Assembly (NCBI RefSeq): GCF_007559335.1
Contig: NZ_VMBG01000003.1
Coordinates: forward strand, 1 to 64,000
Length of the DNA: 64,000 nucleotides
Reading direction: 5' to 3'
Source: Rariglobus hedericola
GTDB taxonomy: Bacteria; Verrucomicrobiota; Verrucomicrobiia; Opitutales; Opitutaceae
Shown: piece by piece, positions 57,117 to 64,000 of the stretch
Numbering within the stretch: the first letter of the stretch is position 1
Layout: every line of letters starts with the position of its first letter
Notes under the pieces: model-generated
Seen by the model: the letters and a program-made list of their open reading frames with translations, nothing else
What the model was told of the DNA's origin: nothing
The model's database searches: none
Position numbers and translations under genes: made by a program

Positions 57117-58607
57117 TCAAGCGCGCTCCGCACCAAACCGGGGCAGCAAGTCGCCCGTGGAGATCAACGCCAGCCCCAGGAAACCCGCGGCTTTCACCAC
57201 CAGCACGATGGCGATCGACTCCAGCCCGCGCTGTTCGAAGTGAATCGCGCCAGCCAGCATCATACCGCCCAAAACGAGTTCTACCACGGTGATCGCGGCA
57301 AACACCGAACGGCTCCGCAAACGCGAAACCAAGCCGCCCGCCGTGACCGCGCGTCCGCCCTTGGGCGTGCGCACAAACTCACCGCCGCGTTGGAACAGTC
57401 CTTCGCACACCGCCACGCAGCACGTGACACTCATCGCCAGGCCGAATGCCAGCATGAACGGCGCCGTCAGGAACAGCAGCACGCCTTCCTTCCACTGACG
57501 CTGGCGGAAATACTGGCCCGTGATGTAGAGGGCCACCGTCGCGCCGCTCGTGAGCACGACCACCACCGGATTAAAGATCATCCAGGAGCCCGGCAGGCGC
57601 GCGCCGAACAACAGGTAGGGCACAAAAATCACCGAGAAGATCACCAGTAGCGGGTGAATAAAGCCCACCAGCAAATGACTCGCCGCCTCGCGCTTGATAC
57701 GGGCCGGCACATCACTGCGCAGGATGGTGCCGAGCTGTTTGCGCATCACCTGAATGCCGCCCTTGGTCCAGCGACGCTGCTGGGACTTAAACGCCGTGAG
57801 ATTTTCCGGCAGCTCGGAAGGCACCGAATATTCCGGCAGGTAAACGAAGCGCCAGCCCTTGAGCTGCGCACGATAACTCACATCCAAGTCTTCCGTCACC
57901 GTGTCCGGAGTCCAGCCGCCGGCCTCTTCCAGCGCGGCGCGGCGCCAGATGCCCGCCGTGCCGTTGAAATTAAAAAACAGCCCGGCCGCGCAACGTGCCG
58001 ACTGCTCCACCACAAAATGCGCATCGAGGAAGATGCCCTGAAACCGCGTGAGGAAACTCGCCTTGCGATTGTTAAACTCCCATCGCGCCTGCACGACACC
58101 GATCTGCGGATCGGCAAACTGCGGCATCATCACTTCGAGGAAGTCCGGCTCGGGGCGGAAATCCGCATCGAAGATCGCGAAAAATTCCGCGTCGGTGAGC
58201 GTGTTCGCATAGGCGAGCGCACCGGCCTTGTAACCCGAACGATCCGTGCGGCGGATATGCACCATGCAGGCAGCGCGCTCGGGGTTGGCCTTCATCCAAC
58301 GATCAATGATCGCGGAGGTTTCGTCATTCGAGTCATCGAGCACCTGGATCAGCAGCAGTCCGGCGTGCCAGCGGATGGCGGAAACTTTTTCCAACAACGC
58401 CTCGACGACCAGCGGTTCGTTAAAAAGCGGGAGCTGGATGCAGACCATCGGGTTCGGACCGGTCCAGGGCGGCGGCGCGATCGCCGCACGGCGGGAGCCC
58501 TTCATATAGAGCCACAGCATCTTGACCTTGTGCAGGCCGAACACGCACATGCCGAGCAAGGTAAACAGGTAAAGGCCCAGCAAAACGTGGGAAAGGAAAG
58601 GTGACAT
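57117..58607 (-). CDS. Family 2 glycosyltransferase, CslA-like, membrane-bound
   Basis: A 496-residue processive-type glycosyltransferase. One helix at the N-terminus is followed by the GT-A domain: NPMVCIQLPLFNEPLVVEAL, VLDDSNDETSAIIDRW, KAGALAYANTLT, AIFDADFRPEPDFLEVMM, the ED in DTVTEDLDVSYRAQLKGW, and the KSQQRRWTKGGIQVMRK acceptor motif (QxxRW). Four or five C-terminal helices follow. These features match the plant CslA/bacterial mannan- or glucan-synthase branch. The sugar is unknown. The ATG at 58607 is chosen; the earlier start at 58694 adds a non-family tail. The gene is 98 bases downstream of the LysR gene. Confidence 0.88.
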   Translation of the reverse strand: MSPFLSHVLLGLYLFTLLGMCVFGLHKVKMLWLYMKGSRRAAIAPPPWTGPNPMVCIQLPLFNEPLVVEALLEKVSAIRWHAGLLLIQVLDDSNDETSAIIDRWMKANPERAACMVHIRRTDRSGYKAGALAYANTLTDAEFFAIFDADFRPEPDFLEVMMPQFADPQIGVVQARWEFNNRKASFLTRFQGIFLDAHFVVEQSARCAAGLFFNFNGTAGIWRRAALEEAGGWTPDTVTEDLDVSYRAQLKGWRFVYLPEYSVPSELPENLTAFKSQQRRWTKGGIQVMRKQLGTILRSDVPARIKREAASHLLVGFIHPLLVIFSVIFVPYLLFGARLPGSWMIFNPVVVVLTSGATVALYITGQYFRQRQWKEGVLLFLTAPFMLAFGLAMSVTCCVAVCEGLFQRGGEFVRTPKGGRAVTAGGLVSRLRSRSVFAAITVVELVLGGMMLAGAIHFEQRGLESIAIVLVVKAAGFLGLALISTGDLLPRFGAERA

Positions 58608-58704
58608 GAAGGTTACAGGCTGATGGCTAAACCGCGCACTTTGTGCCAACGAACCGAGCCGGTGCAAGCCAGCGTTCCAACCGGCTTCCGGCACGTCCAG
58701 CCGG

Positions 58705-59613
58705 TCAATTATCGTCGTTTGACCCCGGCAGATTCATCCCGAGCGTCTCGATGAACTTCTTCATCGCCGGCGTGAGGACGCGGCCCTTGCGATGCAAAAT
58801 CGCCAGCGGACGCGTGAACTCCTTGTTCTTAAATGGGATGACGGCGAGCGTTCCCTGTTGCTGCTCTTGCTGAACCGTGGCTTGCGGGACGATGGCGATG
58901 CCGTGGTCGATCTCGACCGCGCGCTTCACCGTCTCGATGTTGTCGAACTCCATGACGGGCTCAATCTCGAGCTTGTTGTCGCGGAAAATCTGGTCGACCG
59001 CCTTACGCGTCGGGATGTCCGGATCGAAGCCGATAAATTTCTGTCCCGCGAGTTGCTTCAACTCCACGCCACCTTCCACGCACTTCGCCAGCGGATGCCG
59101 CGGATGCGCGATCAGCACGAGACGATCGTTGCGAAACGGAAGTTGCTCAATCTGGCGCGTGCGCACCGGAAACGCCACCAGGCCGAAATCAACCGAGTTG
59201 TGCAGAATGTCCTCATAAACGAGGTTCGACCGACGGTATTCAACGCGCACGTTGACCGACGGATAATCCACCAAAAAGCGTTTGATGAACGGCGGCAGCT
59301 CATGGAGCCCGATCGAATAAATCGTCGAGATCCGAATCGTGCCGCTGATGACTTTCTTCATCTCCTGCAGCTCGCTCGCGAGCTTGTCGTAACTGTGCAG
59401 CAACTCCTTCGCCGCCTCGTAAACCCGCTGCCCTTCACGGGTCAGCTGAAATTGCTTCTGACTGCGATCAATCAGGAGAGCCTTGAAATGACGCTCCATC
59501 GCCCTGGCCTGCTGGCTCACCGCTGACTGAGTGATGGCATTGATCTTTGCCGATTTTGAGAAACTCTTCGTTTCCACCAGGTCCGCGAAGATTTTGAAGT
59601 TTTCAATTTGCAT
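58705..59613 (-). CDS. LysR-family transcriptional regulator
   Basis: A 302-residue regulator. The HTH spans about residues 1-62 (ENFKIFADLVETKSFSKSAK, NAITQSAVSQQARAMERHFK), followed by a standard effector domain (SGTIRISTIYSIGLHELPPF, VDFGLVAFPVRTRQIEQLPF). It begins at ATG 59613; the 59646 start would add a foreign leader. It is divergent from the YggS gene by 71 bases, and that gene is a possible target. It is not homologous in detail to the amine-operon LysR. The effector is unknown. Confidence 0.88.
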   Translation of the reverse strand: MQIENFKIFADLVETKSFSKSAKINAITQSAVSQQARAMERHFKALLIDRSQKQFQLTREGQRVYEAAKELLHSYDKLASELQEMKKVISGTIRISTIYSIGLHELPPFIKRFLVDYPSVNVRVEYRRSNLVYEDILHNSVDFGLVAFPVRTRQIEQLPFRNDRLVLIAHPRHPLAKCVEGGVELKQLAGQKFIGFDPDIPTRKAVDQIFRDNKLEIEPVMEFDNIETVKRAVEIDHGIAIVPQATVQQEQQQGTLAVIPFKNKEFTRPLAILHRKGRVLTPAMKKFIETLGMNLPGSNDDN

Positions 59614-59684
59614 AGGCCGCTGGGTATTCCTGTTCAGTATAAACAAATCTTATTCCACGCAACCTGATAAACGCCGACGACTCC

Positions 59685-60377
59685 ATGCTCCCCTCCTATC
59701 ATGAGTTTAAAAATCGTGCGGACGCCATCCGCGCGCAGATCGCCGCCGCCTGCGTCGCCGCAGGTCGCGATCACTCCACCGTCGAGCTGCTTGCCGTGAC
59801 CAAAACCCACTCCGCCGACGCTGCCGACTACGCCTCGCGCTACGGCCTGCGCGCCGTCGGCGAAAATCGCGTGCAGGAGGCCGTGGATAAGCAATCGCAA
59901 TGCACGGCCCGCATCCAGTGGGAGCTCATCGGCCATCTCCAATCCAACAAAGCCAAGCTCGCCGCCACGCATTTCGACCGCGTGCAGAGCGTCGACAGCG
60001 AGAAACTCCTCAACCACCTCGACACCGCCGCCGCCGCGCTCGGCAAGGTCCTGCCCGTCCTCCTCCAAATCAACGCCGGCCGCGATCCTGCCAAGTTTGG
60101 CGCTGAGCTCGAAGACGCTCCGCGCCTGCTCGAAACCGCACTCGGCAAAAAAAATCTGCGCATCGACGGCTTCATGACCATCGCCCCGCTCTCCGACGAT
60201 CCCGCAGTCGCGGTGCGCACCTTCGAGACATTGCGCACACTCCGCGACGAACTCGCCGCAAAATTTGGCGTGTCGTTGCGCGAACTTTCCATGGGCATGA
60301 GCGGCGACATGGAGGCCGCCGTGCGCGCCGGCAGCACGCAGGTGCGCGTCGGCACCGCGCTCTACGGCACGCGCTGA
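59685..60377 (+). CDS. YggS/PLPBP-family pyridoxal phosphate homeostasis protein
   Basis: A 230-residue PLP-binding barrel protein. Conserved blocks are STVELLAVTKTHSADAADYA with the PLP lysine, GENRVQEAVDK, QWELIGHLQSNKAKLAATHF, VLLQINAGRDPAKFGAEL, GFMTIAPLSDDP and ELSMGMSGDMEAAVRAGSTQ followed by VRVGTALYG. These proteins keep free PLP and amino acid balance and have no known catalysis. EutBC does not use PLP, but the class III enzyme at 31409 does. The LysR gene diverges from it. Confidence 0.92.
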   Translation: MLPSYHEFKNRADAIRAQIAAACVAAGRDHSTVELLAVTKTHSADAADYASRYGLRAVGENRVQEAVDKQSQCTARIQWELIGHLQSNKAKLAATHFDRVQSVDSEKLLNHLDTAAAALGKVLPVLLQINAGRDPAKFGAELEDAPRLLETALGKKNLRIDGFMTIAPLSDDPAVAVRTFETLRTLRDELAAKFGVSLRELSMGMSGDMEAAVRAGSTQVRVGTALYGTR

Positions 60378-60402
60378 ATCCCGATTCGCGTTTGCCACCC
60401 GC

Positions 60403-61296
60403 GTGAAACCGGATTCGATTTCCTCCGTGGAAAACGCTCAACCCAGTCTCGGCTCCCGCGAAGCAGTGCTGGCGTTGCTCGACGACCCTAGTCCCGCGGT
60501 CCGCAAGGCCTTGCTCACCCACTTCGCCGCCCAAGGCGAGCCGGCCCGCATCTTCCTTGAAGAGGTCGCCAACGGCGGCCGCCGCCTGCTCGCCAAACAT
60601 GCGCGCAGTTTCCTCGAAGAGCTCAAATTCACCGACCCCGTTTCCGAATTTCGCGACTTCATCCGCTCGCTCAACTACGAGCTTGAGACCGGCGCGCTGC
60701 TCCTCGCCCGCACCGTGTTTCCCGATCTCGATGTGGGCCTGAGTTGCCAGCGTCTCGACGACCTCGCCGCCCGCTGCCGCGAGTTGATCGCCGAGCCGTT
60801 GTCCGTCCGCGAAAAATGCCGCGTCATGAACCGCGTGCTGTTTCACGAAAACGGTTTCCGCGGCAACGCCGAGCACTACACCGACCCTCTCAACAGCTTT
60901 CTTCCCCTCGTGCTGGAGCGCCGCAAAGGCATTCCGCTTTCACTGAGCATTGTTTACCTGCTCGTCGCCCAACGCCTCGGCATCGACCTCGAACCCGTCG
61001 GCTTGCCCGGCCACTTCATGGTCGGCTGCTACCTCGAGGACGCCCCGCTCTTCATCGATCCGTTTGAACACGGCACCTTCCGCTCGCCCGAGGAGGTTTT
61101 TGCGTTTTTAAAGGCCGGCTCTCACCAGCCCAAGGTTTCCGACCTCGCCCCCACGACAGTTCGCGAGGTGCTCTGCCGCAGCTGCCGCAACCTCGCCAAT
61201 CATTACGCCGCCGCGGGTGACGCCGAACGTTCCAAGCTCTTCACCAGCTTCGTCGACGAATTCGAACAGACCTACGAACGCCACGCGCAACCGTAG
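60403..61296 (+). CDS. SirB1-like transglutaminase-fold protein
   Basis: A 297-residue protein beginning at GTG 60403. The family block RKGIPLSLSIVYLLVAQRLG and IDLEPVGLPGHFMVGCYLED, with YTDPLNSFLPLVLER before it, matches the SirB1/transglutaminase-like group. The usual transglutaminase cysteine position is occupied by serine in LSLSIVY, so enzymatic activity is doubtful. A C-terminal helical region (LCRSCRNLANHYAAAGDAER) is TPR-like. It starts 25 bases after the YggS gene and is probably in the same transcript. The function of the family is not settled. Confidence 0.8.
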   Translation: MKPDSISSVENAQPSLGSREAVLALLDDPSPAVRKALLTHFAAQGEPARIFLEEVANGGRRLLAKHARSFLEELKFTDPVSEFRDFIRSLNYELETGALLLARTVFPDLDVGLSCQRLDDLAARCRELIAEPLSVREKCRVMNRVLFHENGFRGNAEHYTDPLNSFLPLVLERRKGIPLSLSIVYLLVAQRLGIDLEPVGLPGHFMVGCYLEDAPLFIDPFEHGTFRSPEEVFAFLKAGSHQPKVSDLAPTTVREVLCRSCRNLANHYAAAGDAERSKLFTSFVDEFEQTYERHAQP

Positions 61297-61305
61297 AAAT
61301 CTTTC

Positions 61306-61382
61306 TCTTTCCTCTTTCTCTTTCCTCTTTCTCCCTGAAAGGCTCCGCAGAGAAAGATAAAGATTACGATAAAGAGGAAAGA
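61306..61382 (+). promoter_or_regulatory. Pyrimidine-rich leader complementary to the aroE ribosome-binding site
   Basis: TCTTTCCTCTTT occurs twice (61306-61317 and 61319-61330). Both copies are exact reverse complements of AAAGAGGAAAGA (61371-61382), which contains the GAGG ribosome-binding site and the first base of the aroE ATG. Either copy could pair with and hide the start region. This suggests translational control, for example by a hairpin of about 40-50 loop bases. Confidence 0.6.
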
Positions 61383-62302
61383 TGCTTACCGACCCGATTT
61401 ACACGCTCGCCGATCTCGATAACTGGTCCTTCGCCGGAACCGCTCTCGCCGTGCTCGGCCACCCGATCAAGCACTCGATAAGCCCGCCGATGCACAACGC
61501 CGCGCTCGCACAGATGGCGCAAAGCGATGCGCGCTTCGCCTCGTGGAAATACTTCCGCTTCGACATCGCGCCCGACGACCTGCCCGTCGCCCTCGAAAAA
61601 TTTAGCCATCATAACTTCAAAGGATTAAACCTTACGGTTCCCCACAAGGTCTTGGCCTTCGACCTTGTTAACACATCAGGAACCGACGCTCATGAAATCG
61701 GAGCTGTGAATACTCTCACCCTAGAATCCAACTCGTGGTTCGGTGAGAACACTGACGGCTACGGACTTGAAGCAGGAATTCTTGAGAACTTCAGGACTAC
61801 GATAGCAGATAGAGATATCATATTACTTGGTGCAGGAGGAGCTGCTCGTGGTGCGGCCGTTATGTGTGTGCATAGGCACTGCAGATCATTGTGGATCGCT
61901 AACAGAACAGCGAAAAATCGGGACGCATTGCAGGAACATCTGTTGGGCGCATCTTGGCACCTTAAAGTGCCTGTATTCGGATTTGATCCTTCAGCACCGC
62001 CCAAAGAATTACCCCTCGGTGCTCTCGTCATCAATGCCACCAGCGCCGGCCTTAAACCCAACGACCCGCTGCCCATTGATTTGTCCACACTGCCGCGCCC
62101 AAGAGCAGTTTATGACATGATCTACAACCCGCCCGAGACCCCGCTCCTCGCGCAGGCTCGCGCACTCGGCATTCCCGCCGCCAACGGACTTTCGATGCTC
62201 GTCCACCAAGGTGCCCGTGCCCTCGAAATCTGGAGCGAGGCAGCCGTCCCCGTTGACGCGATGCGCAGCGCCGTTCATTCAGCCATGAAGTCTTCCGCAT
62301 GA
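61382..62302 (+). CDS. aroE: Shikimate dehydrogenase
   Basis: A 306-residue NADP-dependent enzyme that reduces 3-dehydroshikimate to shikimate in aromatic amino acid synthesis. All family motifs are present: LGHPIKHSISPPMHNAAL, KGLNLTVPHKV with the catalytic lysine, IGAVNTLTL, ENTDGYGLEAGI, ILLGAGGAARGAAV (NADP loop), IANRTAKN, NATSAGLKP, YDMIYNPPETPLL and ANGLSMLVHQGARALEIW. The gene overlaps the prepilin peptidase by four bases. Its middle third has different codon use from the ends, noted separately. The leader may control translation. Confidence 0.95.
   Translation: MLTDPIYTLADLDNWSFAGTALAVLGHPIKHSISPPMHNAALAQMAQSDARFASWKYFRFDIAPDDLPVALEKFSHHNFKGLNLTVPHKVLAFDLVNTSGTDAHEIGAVNTLTLESNSWFGENTDGYGLEAGILENFRTTIADRDIILLGAGGAARGAAVMCVHRHCRSLWIANRTAKNRDALQEHLLGASWHLKVPVFGFDPSAPPKELPLGALVINATSAGLKPNDPLPIDLSTLPRPRAVYDMIYNPPETPLLAQARALGIPAANGLSMLVHQGARALEIWSEAAVPVDAMRSAVHSAMKSSA
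61600..62025 (+). other. Internal aroE segment with atypical codon use
   Basis: From about 61600 to 62025 the coding sequence becomes AT-richer (61801-61860 holds 31 G or C in 60) and uses AGA or AGG five times for arginine within about 120 bases, plus ATA and TTA codons. The flanks are GC-rich (40 of 60 at 61441-61500) and use CGC. The reading frame and all protein motifs remain intact. It looks like a patch from another source, although annealing limits are only approximate. Confidence 0.6.
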
Positions 62303-63216
62303 CCTTCGACTACGCCGATTTTTCCTCCGCCTTCCCTTGGTTTTTTCCCGTCATGGCGGGCATCTTCGGCGCCATCGTCGGCAGTTTCCTCAACGTCGTC
62401 ATCTACCGGATGCCGCTGGACAAATCCGTCGTCACCCCCGGCTCCCACTGCGCGTGCGGCGCGCCCATCAAGTGGTATGACAACATCCCCGTGCTCAGCT
62501 GGTTTATCCTGCGCGGCAAAGCCCGCTGTTGCGGCCGGTCCTACTCGTTTCGCTACGCCTTCGTCGAACTGCTCACCGCGGCACTTTTCACGACGAGCTG
62601 GCTGATGTTCCCGCCGGCGAAGGCGCTGTGCGGCATGCTGTTTGTCGCGTGCATGCTGTGCGCGCTCTTCATCGACCTCGATCACATGATCATCCCCGAC
62701 ACGTTCACCATCGGTCTCGGCGTGGCCGGCGTGGTGCTGTCGGTATTCGTTCCTTCATTACACGGTCAGCACGACGGCGTTTTCTTCGTGAGCGCCCTGC
62801 AATCGGGCCTCATCTCGCTGCAAGGCTTGTTGATCGGCTCCGGACTCGTGCTGTGGATCGCCCTCATCGCGGAGGTGCTGCTGCGCAAGGAAGCCATGGG
62901 GTTCGGAGACGTGAAATTCGTCGGCGCGATCGGCGCGTTCACCGGCTGGCAGGGCGCGGTGTTCTCCATCTTTGGCGGCGCGGTCGTCGGCATCATCTGG
63001 ATCGCCCTCGCGTTCATCTGGAAAAAAATCTTCGGCGACCGCATCCAGGTCGCCCCGCGCGCCGAGACGCCCGACGGCCAGCCCGCCGAACTGGGCATGG
63101 GCGTGCAAATTCCCTTCGGCCCCATGCTGGCCGTCGCCGGCTTGCTCCACTTTTTCTATTTTACCCATTGGATGGACAACTACTTCGCCGAACTCGCGGC
63201 GATCTTCCAGGGCTGA
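62299..63216 (+). CDS. Prepilin peptidase (type IV leader peptidase)
   Basis: A 305-residue membrane aspartic protease that cuts and often methylates prepilin leaders. The N-terminal methylase part has IVGSFLNVVIYRMP and the cysteine motif CACGAPIKWYDNIPVLSWFI ending in ARCCG. The peptidase part has the two aspartates in LFIDLDHMIIPDTFTIGLGV and MGFGDVKFVGAIGAFTGWQG. About eight helices are visible. It processes type IV pili or type II secretion pseudopilins. The start overlaps aroE by four bases, so expression of both is coupled. Confidence 0.92.
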   Translation: MTFDYADFSSAFPWFFPVMAGIFGAIVGSFLNVVIYRMPLDKSVVTPGSHCACGAPIKWYDNIPVLSWFILRGKARCCGRSYSFRYAFVELLTAALFTTSWLMFPPAKALCGMLFVACMLCALFIDLDHMIIPDTFTIGLGVAGVVLSVFVPSLHGQHDGVFFVSALQSGLISLQGLLIGSGLVLWIALIAEVLLRKEAMGFGDVKFVGAIGAFTGWQGAVFSIFGGAVVGIIWIALAFIWKKIFGDRIQVAPRAETPDGQPAELGMGVQIPFGPMLAVAGLLHFFYFTHWMDNYFAELAAIFQG

Positions 63217-63255
63217 TCGCCCGCGTCAGAGTTCCACCCCAACCCCGACCGCACC

Positions 63256-64000
63256 ATGCGTCCTCATTGCTTCGCCTTGCTGGTTTCACTCGTCGCCCTG
63301 GCCGGTTCGGCCGGTGCCCAGCCCACCACCGGACTTTCCGGCACGTCCGACAGTCGGTCCGAAAAAGTTTCCTTCGATCCCGCCAAGTGGACGCTCGCGT
63401 GGTCCGACGAATTCGACCGGCCCGGCGCGCCCGACGCCACGCACTGGCAACGCGAAGAAGGCTACCGCCGAAATAAAGAGGCCCAGTATTACACGCGTGA
63501 TCGCGCTGAAAATGCCCGCATCGAAGACGGCCACCTCATCATCGAGGCGCGCCGCGACAACTGGAACGGCAAGCCCATCACCTCGGCCAGCCTGACCACC
63601 AAGGGCAAAAAAGCATTCCTTTACGGCCGCATCGAAGTGCGCGCAAAAATTCCGACGGGCCTCGGCACCTGGCCGGCCGTCTGGACGCTGGGCGACAACA
63701 TCGATCAAGCCGGCTGGCCCGCCTGCGGCGAAATCGACATCTTGGAAAACGTCGGCTTCTCCCCGCGCGCCATTCACGCGAACGTTCATTGCAAAGCTTA
63801 CAACCACATGACGAAAACCGGCAAAGGTCGCTCCATCGAAGTGGACGCGCCTTGGTCGGATTTTCACGTTTACGCCGTCGAGTGGTATGAGGACCGCCTC
63901 GAATTCTTTTTCGACGACACCCGCTATTTTATCTTCCGCAAAGAGTCCGATGATCCCGCCAAGTGGCCTTTCGCGAAATCCCAATACCTCATCCTCAATC
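63256..64000 (+). CDS. GH16-family glycoside hydrolase, 5' part only
   Basis: The gene starts at ATG 63256 and runs off the window, so only 248 residues are visible. A signal peptide (LLVSLVALAGSAGAQ) is followed by LAWSDEFDRPGAPDATHWQR, the usual start of secreted beta-glucanases. SLTTKGKKAFLYGRIEVRAK then IPTGLGTWPAVWTLGD precedes the catalytic GEIDILENVG with both glutamates of the ExDxxE motif. VDAPWSDFHVYAVEWYEDRL also fits. It should cleave beta-1,3- or beta-1,4-glucans or related polysaccharides outside the cell. Confidence 0.9.
   Translation, partial: MRPHCFALLVSLVALAGSAGAQPTTGLSGTSDSRSEKVSFDPAKWTLAWSDEFDRPGAPDATHWQREEGYRRNKEAQYYTRDRAENARIEDGHLIIEARRDNWNGKPITSASLTTKGKKAFLYGRIEVRAKIPTGLGTWPAVWTLGDNIDQAGWPACGEIDILENVGFSPRAIHANVHCKAYNHMTKTGKGRSIEVDAPWSDFHVYAVEWYEDRLEFFFDDTRYFIFRKESDDPAKWPFAKSQYLILN

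Overview
The window looks like a chromosomal segment of a Gram-negative, GC-rich bacterium, most likely of the phylum Verrucomicrobiota and probably close to Opitutaceae. That placement is inferred from the high-GC codon use, the exosortase with a PEP-CTERM protein, Tat- and lipoprotein-signal secreted proteins, and the mix of gene families; no rRNA or other marker is present to confirm it. No rRNA, tRNA, CRISPR array, transposase or phage gene was recognised.

Region 1 (1-about 4950) is AT-richer than the rest and unlike it. Positions 33-3224 are the tail of an integron gene-cassette array: seven attC-type sites plus one collapsed site, all in one orientation, alternate with short genes for small membrane or secreted proteins of unknown function. 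No integron integrase is visible, so the array either continues to the left or lacks an integrase. Region 2 (5000-28700) holds housekeeping and accessory genes: nucleoside phosphorylase, FKBP isomerase, Na+-efflux-like ABC pair, ribokinase, a sensor kinase with a THI5-like sensor domain, exosortase, deoxyribose-phosphate aldolase, MsbA-like exporter, cytochrome c, an oxidoreductase/aldo-keto reductase fusion facing an AraC regulator, a SpoU methyltransferase, eutC, a PEP-CTERM protein, an unlisted 39-residue basic protein with a clear terminator, and a large Na+/solute symporter.

Region 3 (28972-39300) is a compact nine-gene minus-strand operon with a divergent LysR regulator. It encodes a spermidine/putrescine-type ABC importer (PotDABC-like), an SDR, an isochorismatase-family hydrolase, a class III PLP enzyme, an APH-fold kinase and EutB. 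EutB with EutC (5 kb away) would convert ethanolamine to acetaldehyde and ammonia. The kinase and PLP enzyme could form a second, B12-independent amino-alcohol route. This is the best candidate for an undescribed pathway.

Region 4 (40771-49318) is a plus-strand lipid-modification cluster: desaturase, FAD oxidoreductase, DUF1365, two different cyclopropane-synthase-type methyltransferases, DUF1475, DUF2062, DUF1295 and a TPR protein. Region 5 (49343-64000) carries a second sensor kinase, pseudouridine synthase, glycerol kinase, an alpha/beta-hydrolase-like protein coupled to a GH3-family protein, a TlpA-like thioredoxin, a GT2 glycosyltransferase, a LysR regulator, a YggS protein, a SirB1-like protein, aroE (with an internal stretch of foreign-looking codon use and a pyrimidine-rich anti-Shine-Dalgarno leader), a prepilin peptidase and the start of a GH16 glycoside hydrolase cut by the window edge.
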